This document shows positions 1 through 8,170 of a DNA stretch of 26,297 nt, piece by piece. The translations under genes were made by a program, and so were the position numbers. Below the pieces are notes generated by a model. That model had not been told where the DNA came from. It saw nothing but the letters and a program-made list of their open reading frames with translations, and ran no database searches. Position 1 is the first letter of the stretch; the number at the start of each line of letters is the position of its first letter. Source of the DNA: an uncultured Gammaproteobacteria bacterium (GTDB lineage: Bacteria > Pseudomonadota > Gammaproteobacteria > Steroidobacterales > GCA-2729495); NCBI GenBank assembly GCA_937958785.1, contig CALGMY010000161.1, forward strand, positions 1-26,297, read 5' to 3'.

Positions 1-1425
1 GCCGCCGACGACCCGGCCCTGCGGGGCTACGTGATCACGGCCCGCAATATCAGCGAACGCAAGATCGCCGAGCAGCGCATCCGCTATCTCGCCCGGATCG
101 ACTCCCTCACCAAGGTGCCGAACCGCATGCAGTTCCAGCACCTGCTCCAGCGGGCCATCGCCCGGGCGCGCCGGGGCGACCACCGGCTGGCGCTGATCTA
201 CCTGGACGTGGACAAGTTCAAGGAGATCAACGACACCTTCGGCCACACCGCCGGCGACCTGTGCCTCGAGACGATGACGGACCGGCTGCGCAGCATCCTG
301 CCGGACTCCTCGGTGATCGGGCGACTCGCTGGCGATGAATTCGGCGTGATCCTCGACAACCTGGATCCCTCCCGCAACCTGCGGGCCGAGGTGGTCGCCA
401 CCACCCGCCTGCTGCAGGAAACGATCACCGAGCCCCTGCACTTCCAGGGCCACCAGCTCTACGTGAGCACCAGCGCGGGCATTGCGCTCTATCCCTCCGA
501 TGGCAACAACGTCATCGACCTGATCCGCAATGCGGACGCAGCGCTGTACCGGGCCAAGCGCCAGGGGGGTGGCGCGCTCGAGGTTTACCACGCCGACATG
601 AACGCGGCGGCCGTCGAGCGCCTGATGCTGAAGAGCCGGCTGCGCAAGGCCTTCGAGAAGAACGAGCTGCGCGTCCACTACCAGCCGAAGGTGAACCTGC
701 GGGACGGGACGATCGCCGGCGCGGAGGCGCTGGTCCGCTGGGAGCTGACGGACCGGGGCATCGTGCTGCCGTCGGAGTTCATCCCCCTCGCGGAGGAGAG
801 CAACCTCATCCTGCAGATCGGCGAGTGGGTCCTCGACCGGGTCTGTGCCGACTTCCAGAGCTGGGCCCTGCGCCCCGACAACCCCGGCCGGGTGTCGGTG
901 AACCTGTCGCTGCGCCAGCTGAAGCAGCGCGACTTCCTGAACCGGGTGCAGGCGGTCTACGCGCGCCACCAGGTGCCACCCACCGCCCTGGAGCTCGAGA
1001 TCACCGAGACGACGCTGATGGAGGACCCGAAGCGCACCCTGCACCTCCTGAAGGAACTGCATGGCCTCGGCCTGCGCCTCGCCATCGACGACTTCGGCAC
1101 GGGGTACTCGTCGCTGTCGGCCCTGCAGCAGTTCCCGATCAGCACGCTGAAGATCGACCAGTCGTTCGTGCAGAACGCCACGAAGGACCACGACCAGGCG
1201 ACGATCGTCGCGCTCATCATCGAGATGGGTCACAGCCTCAAGCTGGAGGTCGTGGCCGAGGGCGTCGAATCCGAGGAGCAGCTGCGCTTCCTGCGGGCGC
1301 TCAACTGCGACTATGCCCAGGGGCTGCTGTTCGGCCGGGCCATGGCCGCCGACGACTTCCGGGACCTGGTGCTGGACCAGCGGGGTGGCCCGGGGCGGTA
1401 CCGGCCCCTCTTCGCCCGGGGCTGA
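1..1425 (+). CDS. PAS-GGDEF-EAL cyclic-di-GMP signalling protein, 5' end missing
   Basis: The reading frame is open from base 1, so the gene starts upstream of the window; the GTG at 31 lies inside the end of a PAS domain (VITARNISERK) and is not a credible start. Numbering from codon 31, the GGDEF domain spans about residues 20-190 with AGDEF at 100-104 in place of GGDEF. The RxxD inhibitory site expected just before it reads PDSS, so product inhibition is probably lost. The EAL domain follows (about 205-455) with the expected catalytic and metal-binding signatures EALVRW, VNLSLRQL, EITETTLM, DDFGTGYSSL, KIDQSFV and VAEGVE. By family knowledge GGDEF makes and EAL degrades c-di-GMP. The intact EAL site suggests a phosphodiesterase, possibly bifunctional. 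The sensory N-terminus is not visible, so the input signal is unknown. Confidence 0.93.
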   Translation, partial: AADDPALRGYVITARNISERKIAEQRIRYLARIDSLTKVPNRMQFQHLLQRAIARARRGDHRLALIYLDVDKFKEINDTFGHTAGDLCLETMTDRLRSILPDSSVIGRLAGDEFGVILDNLDPSRNLRAEVVATTRLLQETITEPLHFQGHQLYVSTSAGIALYPSDGNNVIDLIRNADAALYRAKRQGGGALEVYHADMNAAAVERLMLKSRLRKAFEKNELRVHYQPKVNLRDGTIAGAEALVRWELTDRGIVLPSEFIPLAEESNLILQIGEWVLDRVCADFQSWALRPDNPGRVSVNLSLRQLKQRDFLNRVQAVYARHQVPPTALELEITETTLMEDPKRTLHLLKELHGLGLRLAIDDFGTGYSSLSALQQFPISTLKIDQSFVQNATKDHDQATIVALIIEMGHSLKLEVVAEGVESEEQLRFLRALNCDYAQGLLFGRAMAADDFRDLVLDQRGGPGRYRPLFARG

Positions 1426-1440
1426 AGCCTGCGGCATAAT
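1411..1440 (+). promoter_or_regulatory. possible sigma-70 promoter for the small secreted protein
   Basis: TTCGCC (1411-1416) and CATAAT (1435-1440) are separated by 18 bases and lie 31 bases before the ATG at 1472. The -10 matches the consensus at five of six positions, but the -35 is weak. It overlaps the end of the upstream gene. This is a motif match only. Confidence 0.28.
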
Positions 1441-1471
1441 CCGCGGACGTCTTCCCCGCCGGAGCCCCGCC

Positions 1472-1816
1472 ATGCGCCATCGCATCACGCTCGCCGCCCT
1501 GGTCCTTGCCTGCAGTCTCGCGCCCCAGGCGGAGGCGGCCTGTGAATACCCGGGTGACGTCAAACTGCCCGACGGCGCGACCGCCACCGAAGCCGACATG
1601 ACCGCCGCCAGCGCGGCAGTCAGGCAGTACGTCGCCGCGATCGAGGCCTATGCCAACTGCCTGGACACGGAGTTCGCCGCCCTCCCGGCGGAGCAGCAGA
1701 CCCCGGACGCCAAGGCCATGGTCAACAAGCGCTACAACGCCGCCGAGGATGCCAAGGTGGCCACGGCCAATGCCTTCAACGAGCAACTGCGGGCGTTCAA
1801 GGCGAAGAACCCCTGA
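1472..1816 (+). CDS. small secreted protein of unknown function (114 aa)
   Basis: I do not recognise the family. The N-terminus is a clear Sec signal peptide: MRHRI, a hydrophobic stretch (TLAALVLACSLA), then a likely cleavage after QAEA, leaving a mature protein of about 92 residues that begins ACEYPGD. The mature part is mostly predicted helical and Ala-rich, with two cysteines (ACEYP and ANCLD) that could form a disulphide in the periplasm. The ATG at 1472 is chosen because it starts the signal peptide and has GGAG eight bases upstream. It stands alone between the c-di-GMP gene and a REP pair that begins four bases after its stop. No lipobox is apparent at the cleavage site. Confidence 0.8.
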   Translation: MRHRITLAALVLACSLAPQAEAACEYPGDVKLPDGATATEADMTAASAAVRQYVAAIEAYANCLDTEFAALPAEQQTPDAKAMVNKRYNAAEDAKVATANAFNEQLRAFKAKNP

Positions 1817-1820
1817 ATTA

Positions 1821-1882
1821 CCCGTAGGAGCGCCGACCGGCGCGAATCCGCCCGGGATCGCGGCTGAAGCCGCTCCTACGGG
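1821..1882. repeat. pair of inverted REP-like units (BIME-like)
   Basis: The outer arms 1821-1832 and 1871-1882 are a perfect 12-base inverted repeat containing GTAGGAGCG. Each arm is itself a small hairpin unit: GTAGGAGCGCC-gacc-GGCGCGAATC on the left and, read on the other strand, GTAGGAGCGGC-ttca-GCCGCGATC on the right. A GTAG tetranucleotide followed by a hairpin is the hallmark of REP elements moved by RAYT transposases, such as the GTAG REPs of Stenotrophomonas. It begins four bases after a stop codon, a usual REP position. Confidence 0.85.
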
Positions 1883-1947
1883 CTAATGCCGGCTGGCTTG
1901 CGCCGGACCCCCGGTTTAGAATCCGCGGCCCCAACCGAGGACCGCCC

Positions 1948-2925
1948 ATGACCAAAGCTGCCCGAGTCACCATCACCGGCGCCGCCGGCCAGATCGGCTA
2001 TCAGCTCGCCTTCCGGATCGCCTCCGGCCAGCTGCTGGGGCCGAACCAGCCCGTCATCCTGCAGCTCCTCGAGATCACCCCGGCCCTCGGCGCCCTGAAC
2101 GGCGTGGCCATGGAACTGGACGACTGCGCCTTCCCGACCCTGCAGGGCGTGGTGGCCACCGACCAGGCGGACGTCGCCTTCCGGGACACGGACTACGCCC
2201 TCCTCGTCGGCGCAAAGCCCCGGGGTCCCGGCATGGAGCGGGGCGACCTCCTGCGCGACAACGCCAAGATCTTCTCGGTCCAGGGCAAGGCCCTCGACCA
2301 GCACGCCAGCCGCCAGGTCAAGGTGCTCGTGGTCGGCAACCCGGCGAATACCAATGCCCTGATCGCCCAGGCCAATGCCCCGAGCCTGAATCCCGCGAAC
2401 TTCACGGCCATGACCCGCCTGGACCACAATCGGGCCCTCGCCCAGCTGGCTGCCAAGACCGGCACCCATGTGAGCCAGATCAGCCGCATGATCATCTGGG
2501 GCAATCACTCGGCGACCCAGTACCCGGACATCAGCCATGCGCTGGTCAACGAGCGCCGCGCCAGCGAGCTCGTCGACCAGCAGTGGCTCACCGGCGACTT
2601 CATTCCCACCGTGCAGCAGCGCGGCGCGGCCATCATCAAGGCCCGGGGACTGTCCAGCGCCGCGTCGGCGGCCTCGGCGGCCATCGACCACATCCGGGAC
2701 TGGGCCCTCGGGACCCCCGGGGACGACTGGGTCAGCATGGCCGTGCCGTCCGACGGCAGCTACGGCATCAAGGAAGGGGTCATCTATTCCTTCCCGGTGC
2801 GCTGCACGAAGGGCAAGTACGAGATCGTCGAGGGCCTCGCCATCAGCGATTTCAGCCGGGAGCGGATGCAGGCGACCGACGATGAGCTCCGCCAGGAGCG
2901 CGACGCCATCGCCGCGTTGCTGTAA
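1948..2925 (+). CDS. mdh: malate dehydrogenase (NAD-dependent)
   Basis: This enzyme interconverts malate and oxaloacetate in the TCA cycle, in the cytoplasm. At 325 aa it has the size and sequence style of the Xanthomonas/Burkholderia-type bacterial MDH. The Rossmann glycine motif TGAAGQIGYQL sits at residues 10-20 and an acidic residue (E42) at the end of the second strand fits NAD preference. Substrate-binding arginines are in KPRGPGMERGDLL (R92, R98) and RLDHNR (157-162), with D159 and the catalytic H187 in WGNHSATQYPD. The ATG at 1948 has GAGGA at 1937-1941. TAGAAT at 1917-1922 could be a -10 element, but no good -35 is seen. It stands alone between two REP-like repeats. Confidence 0.97.
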   Translation: MTKAARVTITGAAGQIGYQLAFRIASGQLLGPNQPVILQLLEITPALGALNGVAMELDDCAFPTLQGVVATDQADVAFRDTDYALLVGAKPRGPGMERGDLLRDNAKIFSVQGKALDQHASRQVKVLVVGNPANTNALIAQANAPSLNPANFTAMTRLDHNRALAQLAAKTGTHVSQISRMIIWGNHSATQYPDISHALVNERRASELVDQQWLTGDFIPTVQQRGAAIIKARGLSSAASAASAAIDHIRDWALGTPGDDWVSMAVPSDGSYGIKEGVIYSFPVRCTKGKYEIVEGLAISDFSRERMQATDDELRQERDAIAALL

Positions 2926-2941
2926 AACCACACTTTGGCCC

Positions 2942-2967
2942 GTGGGAGCGCCCAAAGGCGCTCCTAC
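2942..2967. repeat. REP-like hairpin after mdh
   Basis: GTGGGAGCGCC (2942-2952) and GGCGCTCCTAC (2957-2967) form an 11-base stem with one mismatch around the loop CAAA. Head and stem match the other two REP-like elements of this window, with GTGG replacing GTAG on one arm. It begins 16 bases after the mdh stop. It might also stabilise the mdh mRNA end; there is no T-run, so it is not a standard intrinsic terminator. Confidence 0.75.
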
Positions 2968-3003
2968 CGGCTATAGTCAGGGGCCATCCGCAGGGATCTG
3001 GCC

Positions 3004-5493
3004 ATGGCTGACGTCCTGATCTGGTTGCTCTGGACCGCCGGACTCGCGGCGGTCGTCATCACCGTCGCCTACCGGCGGGTGGACCTGCCCACGTCCACCC
3101 TGGTCCTATTCTTCGCCCTGGCGGTGTACTCCCTGTTCGGCACCGGCTGGCTCGCCTGGAAACTGTTGCTCTGGGTGCTGCTGGCGGGGCTGGTCGTGCT
3201 GAACTCCACGGGGTTCCGGCGGGAGCGCATCACGCTGCCGCTCCTGCGCTTCTACCGCACCGTCGTGCCGACCCTCTCCGACACGGAGCGGGAGGCCCTC
3301 GAGGCGGGCACGGTCGGCTGGGACGGGGAGCTGTTCACCGGCCTGCCGGACTGGGGCAAGCTCATGGCCCTGCCGGCGCCGGCACTCTCCGCCGAGGAAC
3401 AGGCCTTCCTGGACGGCCCCACGGAAGAGCTGTGTCGGATGGTGGACGACTGGCAGATCACCCACGAACTGGCCGACATGCCGCCGGCGGTCTGGGCGTT
3501 CATCCGGCAACACCGCTTCTTCGCGATGATCATCCCGAAGCGGTACGGGGGACTCGAGTTCTCACCCGTGGGTGTCGCGGCGGTTCTGGCCAAGCTCTCG
3601 AGCCGGAGCGCCGTGGTGGCCTCGACGGTGGGCGTCCCCAACTCGCTGGGACCGGCCGAGCTGCTGCTCCATTACGGCACCGAGGAACAGCGCGAACGCT
3701 ACCTGCCCCGCCTGGCCGCGGGTGACGAGATTCCCTGCTTCGCGCTGACCGGCCCGCGCGTGGGTTCCGACGCGGCGTCCATCCCGGACACGGGCGTCGT
3801 CTGCAAGGGCCTGTGGCAGGGCCAGGAAATCGTCGGCATCCGCCTCAACTGGGACAAGCGCTACATCACCCTCGCGCCCGTCGCGACGGTACTCGGCCTG
3901 GCCTTCAAGCTCCACGATCCGGACCGCCTGCTGGGCGGTGAGCCGGACCGGGGCATCACGGCGGCACTGATCCCCGTCCGCACGCCGGGAGTCGAGATCG
4001 GCCGCCGGCATTTCCCGCTGAACATCCCCTTCCAGAACGGCCCGACCCGGGGCAGGGACGTCTTCGTGCCCCTAGACGCGATCATCGGCGGGCCCGAGCG
4101 GGCCGGTCAGGGCTGGAAGATGCTCGTCGAGCAGCTGTCGGCGGGCCGCGGCATCACCCTGCCATCCAGCGCCATGGGTGGCAGCAAGGCGGTGGTCTAT
4201 GCGTCGGGCGCCTACACGCGCCTGCGCAAGCAGTTCAACCTGCCGGTCTGCGAGTTCGAGGGCGTCGGTGAGGCGCTGGCCCGCATCGCCGGCTACACCT
4301 ACATCATCAATGCCGGCATGACCGTCACCGCCACGGCGATTGCGCGCGGGGAGAAGCCCGCGGTGCCATCCGCCGTCCTGAAGCACCACTGCACGGAGAT
4401 GGCCCGCAAGGTCGTCAACGATGCCATGGACGTCCATGGCGGCAAGGGCATCATGCTGGGGCCGTCCAACTACCTCGGGCGCGGCTACCAGGGGGTACCC
4501 ATCGCCATCACGGTGGAAGGCGCGAATATCCTGACCCGCAGCCTGATCATCTTCGGCCAGGGGGCCATCCGCTGCCATCCCTTCGTGCTGAAGGAGATGG
4601 AGGCCGCGAAGGACCCGGACTTCAATCGCGGGCTCCGCGACTTCGACCGGTACCTGTTCGCCCACGTCGGGTACGCCATCAGCAATGCGGCCCGCTCGTT
4701 CGTGCTGGCCCTGACCAACGCCGAGGCGAGTGGGTCACCCGTCGAGGGACCCACCGCGCGGTACTTCCAGCACGTCAATCGCTACAGCGCGGCCTTCGCC
4801 CTGGCGGCCGACGTGGCCATGCTGGTGCTCGGTGGCAAGCTGAAGCGCAAGGAAGCCCTCTCCGCCCGGCTCGGCGACGTGTTCAGCAGCATCTACCTCG
4901 CGAGCATGGTGCTGAAGCATTTCGACAACCAGGGCCGCCAGTCCGGCGACCTGCCGCTGGTGGAGTGGGCCTGCCGCACGCTGCTCTACCAGGCGCAGGA
5001 GCAGCTGCATGGCTTTCTGCGGAACTTCCCGAACCGCTTCGTCGCCGCGGCCCTGCGCGTGTGCATCTTCCCACGGGGACGAATGTACTCGGCGCCGTCG
5101 GATGAGCTCGGTCGTGAAGTGGTCGAGCTGATCACCCGCCCGACCGCCACGCGGGAGCGGTTGTGCGAAGGCATCTACGCCGCACGCCTGCCGGACTCGC
5201 CGCTCGGCCAGCTGCAGACCGCCCTGGAAGCCGCGGAGCGGCTGATCCCCGTCGAGACCCGGGTGCGGGAGGCCATCCGGGCCGGCATCCTGCCTGCGGG
5301 CGCGGTGCACGAGCGCATTGACGACGCGCGGGACCGGGGCGTGATCTCCGCCGACGAGGCCCGCCAGCTCCGGGACTACGACAACCTGGTCCTGACGATC
5401 ACCGGCGTGGACGACTTCGACCCCGCCGAGCTCCGGCGGTTCACCCAGCCGGCGCCCGCGCCGTTCCATGACACCGCGGGGGTCGTCGGTTAA
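3004..5493 (+). CDS. fadE: FadE-type acyl-CoA dehydrogenase
   Basis: This is predicted to carry out the first oxidation of fatty acid beta-oxidation, turning acyl-CoA into trans-2-enoyl-CoA with FAD. At 829 aa it matches the long FadE form (about 815 aa) rather than the usual 380-residue acyl-CoA dehydrogenases. The N-terminus has two or three hydrophobic segments (about 4-23, 31-46 and 50-67), so it is probably membrane-attached. The dehydrogenase core carries the FadE signature LTGPRVGSDAASIPDTG from about residue 247, DVHGGKGI near 476 and VEGANILTRSLIIFGQGA. The C-terminal third is the FadE-specific extension. The ATG at 3004 has AGGGA at 2992-2996, and TATAGT at 2972-2977 might be its -10. 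No FadR site was identified. Confidence 0.95.
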   Translation: MADVLIWLLWTAGLAAVVITVAYRRVDLPTSTLVLFFALAVYSLFGTGWLAWKLLLWVLLAGLVVLNSTGFRRERITLPLLRFYRTVVPTLSDTEREALEAGTVGWDGELFTGLPDWGKLMALPAPALSAEEQAFLDGPTEELCRMVDDWQITHELADMPPAVWAFIRQHRFFAMIIPKRYGGLEFSPVGVAAVLAKLSSRSAVVASTVGVPNSLGPAELLLHYGTEEQRERYLPRLAAGDEIPCFALTGPRVGSDAASIPDTGVVCKGLWQGQEIVGIRLNWDKRYITLAPVATVLGLAFKLHDPDRLLGGEPDRGITAALIPVRTPGVEIGRRHFPLNIPFQNGPTRGRDVFVPLDAIIGGPERAGQGWKMLVEQLSAGRGITLPSSAMGGSKAVVYASGAYTRLRKQFNLPVCEFEGVGEALARIAGYTYIINAGMTVTATAIARGEKPAVPSAVLKHHCTEMARKVVNDAMDVHGGKGIMLGPSNYLGRGYQGVPIAITVEGANILTRSLIIFGQGAIRCHPFVLKEMEAAKDPDFNRGLRDFDRYLFAHVGYAISNAARSFVLALTNAEASGSPVEGPTARYFQHVNRYSAAFALAADVAMLVLGGKLKRKEALSARLGDVFSSIYLASMVLKHFDNQGRQSGDLPLVEWACRTLLYQAQEQLHGFLRNFPNRFVAAALRVCIFPRGRMYSAPSDELGREVVELITRPTATRERLCEGIYAARLPDSPLGQLQTALEAAERLIPVETRVREAIRAGILPAGAVHERIDDARDRGVISADEARQLRDYDNLVLTITGVDDFDPAELRRFTQPAPAPFHDTAGVVG

Positions 5494-5558
5494 TATGAGC
5501 CGATGAAATCCGGCAGGGCGGACTGAGCGAACCGCCATCGCCCCTCCGACGGCACGCC

Positions 5559-7055
5559 ATGGCGCCAATCTCCCGACGCAATACGAAAACTCCACCTGCT
5601 CCCGGTGTCCCCGGGTTGAGCGGCATGGCTCTGTACCTGCCCGCCTACCGGGTGGACCTGCGGGCGTGGTGCGACTGGACCGGCAATGACTGGCGGAAGA
5701 TCGGCCAGGTCGTCGGCTCCGGATTCCGGCTGCTCGGTCCGAACCAGAGCGTCTACACCATGGCCGCCAACGCCGTGCTGCGGTTGATCCGCAACTACGA
5801 CGTCGATCCCCGGCGGATCCGTTACCTGGCGCTGGGCACCGAATCGAGCACGGACAACTCGGCCGGCGCCATCATCGTCAAGGGCATGGTCGACGAGGCG
5901 TTGCGCGCCCTCGGGATGGCGCCGATCGCACGCCACTGCGAGGTACCCGAGTTCAAGCACGCGTGCCTCGGCGGCATCTATGCGCTGAAGGGCGCCGTGC
6001 GCTTCCTCGCCACCGACGGTGGTGATGGCGTCGCGGTGGTCGTCTGCGCCGACAAGGCCCTCTACGAGCTCGGCAGCAGCGGCGAGCCTACCCAGGGCGC
6101 GGGCGCCGTGGCGATGTTGCTCGAGCCGGAGCCGCGCATCGCGCGCATCGACCTCGGCAAGGCCGGCACCGCCTCGGAGTACCGGGGCATCGACTTCCGC
6201 AAGCCACTCACGGGCCGCCTGAACGGCCATGCGCATTCACTCGACATTCCCGTCTACAACGGCCGCTACTCGACCAATTGCTACGTCGACGAGGTCCGCC
6301 ACGCCCTCGATGACCTCTATGAACGCCGCCAGGTGCCGGCACCCGCCTACCTGCGGAGCGTCGAGGCGATCTTCATGCACCGTCCCTACGCGCGCATGCC
6401 CGAGACCGGCCTCGGCGTCGCGTACCTGTTCGCCCTGGCCCGCGGCGATGCCGCCGACCAGGAAGAGCTCGCCACCTATTGCCGCGGCGCCGGCCTGCTG
6501 CCTGCGGACCTGCTGGCCGAGATGCGGGGGCCGGCCGAACTCGGCCTGCTCGCCGTCTGCGACCGGATCCAGGACGAGGTCTTCCCGCTGACCATGTCAG
6601 TACTGAAGGTGTTCCGGCAGAGCGAGTCCTTCGCCCGCCACGTGCACGCCAAGATGGAGCTCGGCGCCAACTGGATGCGCGAAGTGGGGAACCTCTACAC
6701 CGGGGCGCTGCCTGCCTGGCTGGCGGCCGGGCTCGCCGACGCCGCCCAACGGGGCACCACGCTCGCGGGCCACGAACTGCTGGCCATTGGTTATGGCAGC
6801 GGGAATGCGGCGGACGCCATCCCGCTGGAGGTCGTCCCCGGCTGGGAGGCCGCGGCCCGGCGGATCGGCGTGACCGAGGCGCTGTGCCCGGCGCTGGACC
6901 TCACGAAGGAGCAGTACCTCGCCCTGCGCGAGGGGCAGGAGCCCGAAGGGCTCGCCATCCACCCGGCGGCGGAGTTCGTGGTGGAGCGGATTGGCGCCGC
7001 CACCAGCCAGGCATTCCAGGACGCCGGCGTCGAGTACTACCGCTACGTGAACTAG
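5559..7055 (+). CDS. hydroxymethylglutaryl-CoA synthase
   Basis: The enzyme condenses acetyl-CoA and acetoacetyl-CoA to HMG-CoA, the entry step of the mevalonate route to isoprenoids. At 498 aa it is longer than the roughly 390-residue Gram-positive enzymes. The thiolase-fold catalytic triad is visible: E95 in GTESSTDNS, C136 in EFKHACLGG and H274 in FMHRPYARMPE. GNLYTGALP and GYGSGN near the C-terminus support the HMGS subfamily over KAS III. The ATG at 5559 has no clear ribosome-binding site; the ATG at 5625, right before ALYLPAYRV where family members usually begin, is a possible alternative. It converges with the two mevalonate genes on the other strand. A polyketide-type HMGS (beta-branching) is less likely given those neighbours. 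Confidence 0.93.
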   Translation: MAPISRRNTKTPPAPGVPGLSGMALYLPAYRVDLRAWCDWTGNDWRKIGQVVGSGFRLLGPNQSVYTMAANAVLRLIRNYDVDPRRIRYLALGTESSTDNSAGAIIVKGMVDEALRALGMAPIARHCEVPEFKHACLGGIYALKGAVRFLATDGGDGVAVVVCADKALYELGSSGEPTQGAGAVAMLLEPEPRIARIDLGKAGTASEYRGIDFRKPLTGRLNGHAHSLDIPVYNGRYSTNCYVDEVRHALDDLYERRQVPAPAYLRSVEAIFMHRPYARMPETGLGVAYLFALARGDAADQEELATYCRGAGLLPADLLAEMRGPAELGLLAVCDRIQDEVFPLTMSVLKVFRQSESFARHVHAKMELGANWMREVGNLYTGALPAWLAAGLADAAQRGTTLAGHELLAIGYGSGNAADAIPLEVVPGWEAAARRIGVTEALCPALDLTKEQYLALREGQEPEGLAIHPAAEFVVERIGAATSQAFQDAGVEYYRYVN

Positions 7056-7056
7056 T

Positions 7057-7076
7057 CGCCTGCGCCAGGTCAGGCG
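7057..7076. terminator. possible bidirectional hairpin between convergent genes
   Basis: CGCCTG (7057-7062) and CAGGCG (7071-7076) pair around an 8-base loop, exactly in the 14-base gap between the stop codons of the HMG-CoA synthase gene and the convergent kinase gene. There is no T-run on either side, so termination is only inferred from position. Confidence 0.25.
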
Positions 7077-8170
7077 TGGCGGAGGCCGCCCCTGGGCGCC
7101 TCTCCATGCACGGCGAGTCCCGGCGCGCACAGGTCCGCCGCCAGCAAGTCCACGCCGGCAGCCGCGAAATCCGCCCGCAGTGCCTGCTCGACCTGGCGCG
7201 AGTCGGTGAGCACGATGCCGAAGTCGCCGCCGCCCGCTCCCGACGGCTTGTACACCGCACCCCGCGCGACGGCCATGGCGCGCAGCCGCTCGTGGGCCGG
7301 CGAGAAGATGCCGATGCCGGCAGCCTCGTCGAGGCGCCGCAGGCCGCCCTCGTAGTTGGCTATCGCGCCGAGGATCTTGCCGGTATCGCCGGCCTGCCAG
7401 GCCGCGACGGCCTGGCCCGCGTTGGCTCCCAGCCGCTCCATGTGGCCCTTGAAGCGCACCGGGTCCCGCTGCCGGAAGGCGCGCAGTCGCCCGAGCATGT
7501 TGGGGGTGGAGGCACTCTGGCCGGTCCAGGCCGCGAGCATCGACAGGTGCCGGGGCCAGGCTACCGGGCGGGCCTGCGGGACGCCCGGCTCGATGGCGGG
7601 CCCGCGGCCGAATTCGATGGCGACCGTGCCGCCGGTGATGGCCGTCGCCACGTCGATGCCGCTGCCGGCGCCGCCCTGCAGGCGGCGATGGGCTTCGTGG
7701 CAGATGGCGATGAGGGTCTGGCGCGGCAGCGCGCCGGCGCCGGTGAAGCGGAGCAGCGCCCCGGCGAGGGAGACGACGATGGCAGCGCTGGAGCCAAGGC
7801 CGAGCTTCACCCGCTGGCCGTCGGCTCCAGCGCGCTGGAATGCCGCGGTGGCCAGCTCGACCTGGCAGGCGTGCAGGTCCGCGGCCCGGGGCAGGAGCCC
7901 CCGGGCATCGAGGATCTCGGCACAGGCCTCGAGGGGCAGCCCGAAGGCGCCCGGGGACTCGCCCTCCCAGCGCGGCCCGCTGCCCGGCACCCACCGGAAG
8001 CGGAAGGCCTGGCCCGTGTCGGGGATCAGCAGCTGGTTGCCCGATCCCGGCAGCTGGCGGATGGTGGCTCGGGCATGGACGTCCACGGCCACGGCGAGGC
8101 CCGGCGAACCCTCGAGGACCGCATACTCGCCGACGATGACGAGCTTGCCGGGGGCTTCGGCTTCAATCAC
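7070..8170 (-). CDS. mvaK2: phosphomevalonate kinase (GHMP family)
   Basis: Predicted to phosphorylate 5-phosphomevalonate to 5-diphosphomevalonate, the step before the adjacent decarboxylase. The protein is 366 aa from the GTG at 8170, which gives an N-terminus of IEAEAPGKLVIVGEYAVLEG, the usual start of this family; a further upstream start would add 33 unrelated residues inside the preceding gene. The GHMP ATP loop is KLGLGSSAAI (GLGSS at about 124-128), followed by GSGIDVA (169-175) and the C-terminal KPSGAGGGDFG. The APGKL...GEYAV opening and KPSGAGGGD ending favour phosphomevalonate kinase over mevalonate kinase. Its start overlaps the decarboxylase stop by eight bases, so the two are translationally coupled. 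Mevalonate kinase itself is not in the window; a kinase with a different substrate cannot be fully excluded. Confidence 0.85.
   Translation of the reverse strand: MIEAEAPGKLVIVGEYAVLEGSPGLAVAVDVHARATIRQLPGSGNQLLIPDTGQAFRFRWVPGSGPRWEGESPGAFGLPLEACAEILDARGLLPRAADLHACQVELATAAFQRAGADGQRVKLGLGSSAAIVVSLAGALLRFTGAGALPRQTLIAICHEAHRRLQGGAGSGIDVATAITGGTVAIEFGRGPAIEPGVPQARPVAWPRHLSMLAAWTGQSASTPNMLGRLRAFRQRDPVRFKGHMERLGANAGQAVAAWQAGDTGKILGAIANYEGGLRRLDEAAGIGIFSPAHERLRAMAVARGAVYKPSGAGGGDFGIVLTDSRQVEQALRADFAAAGVDLLAADLCAPGLAVHGEAPRGGLRHA

Noticed and set aside
1876..2955. Open frame of about 360 codons opposite mdh
   Set aside because: Its extent follows mdh almost exactly and its composition is that of antisense shadow coding; mdh is certain.
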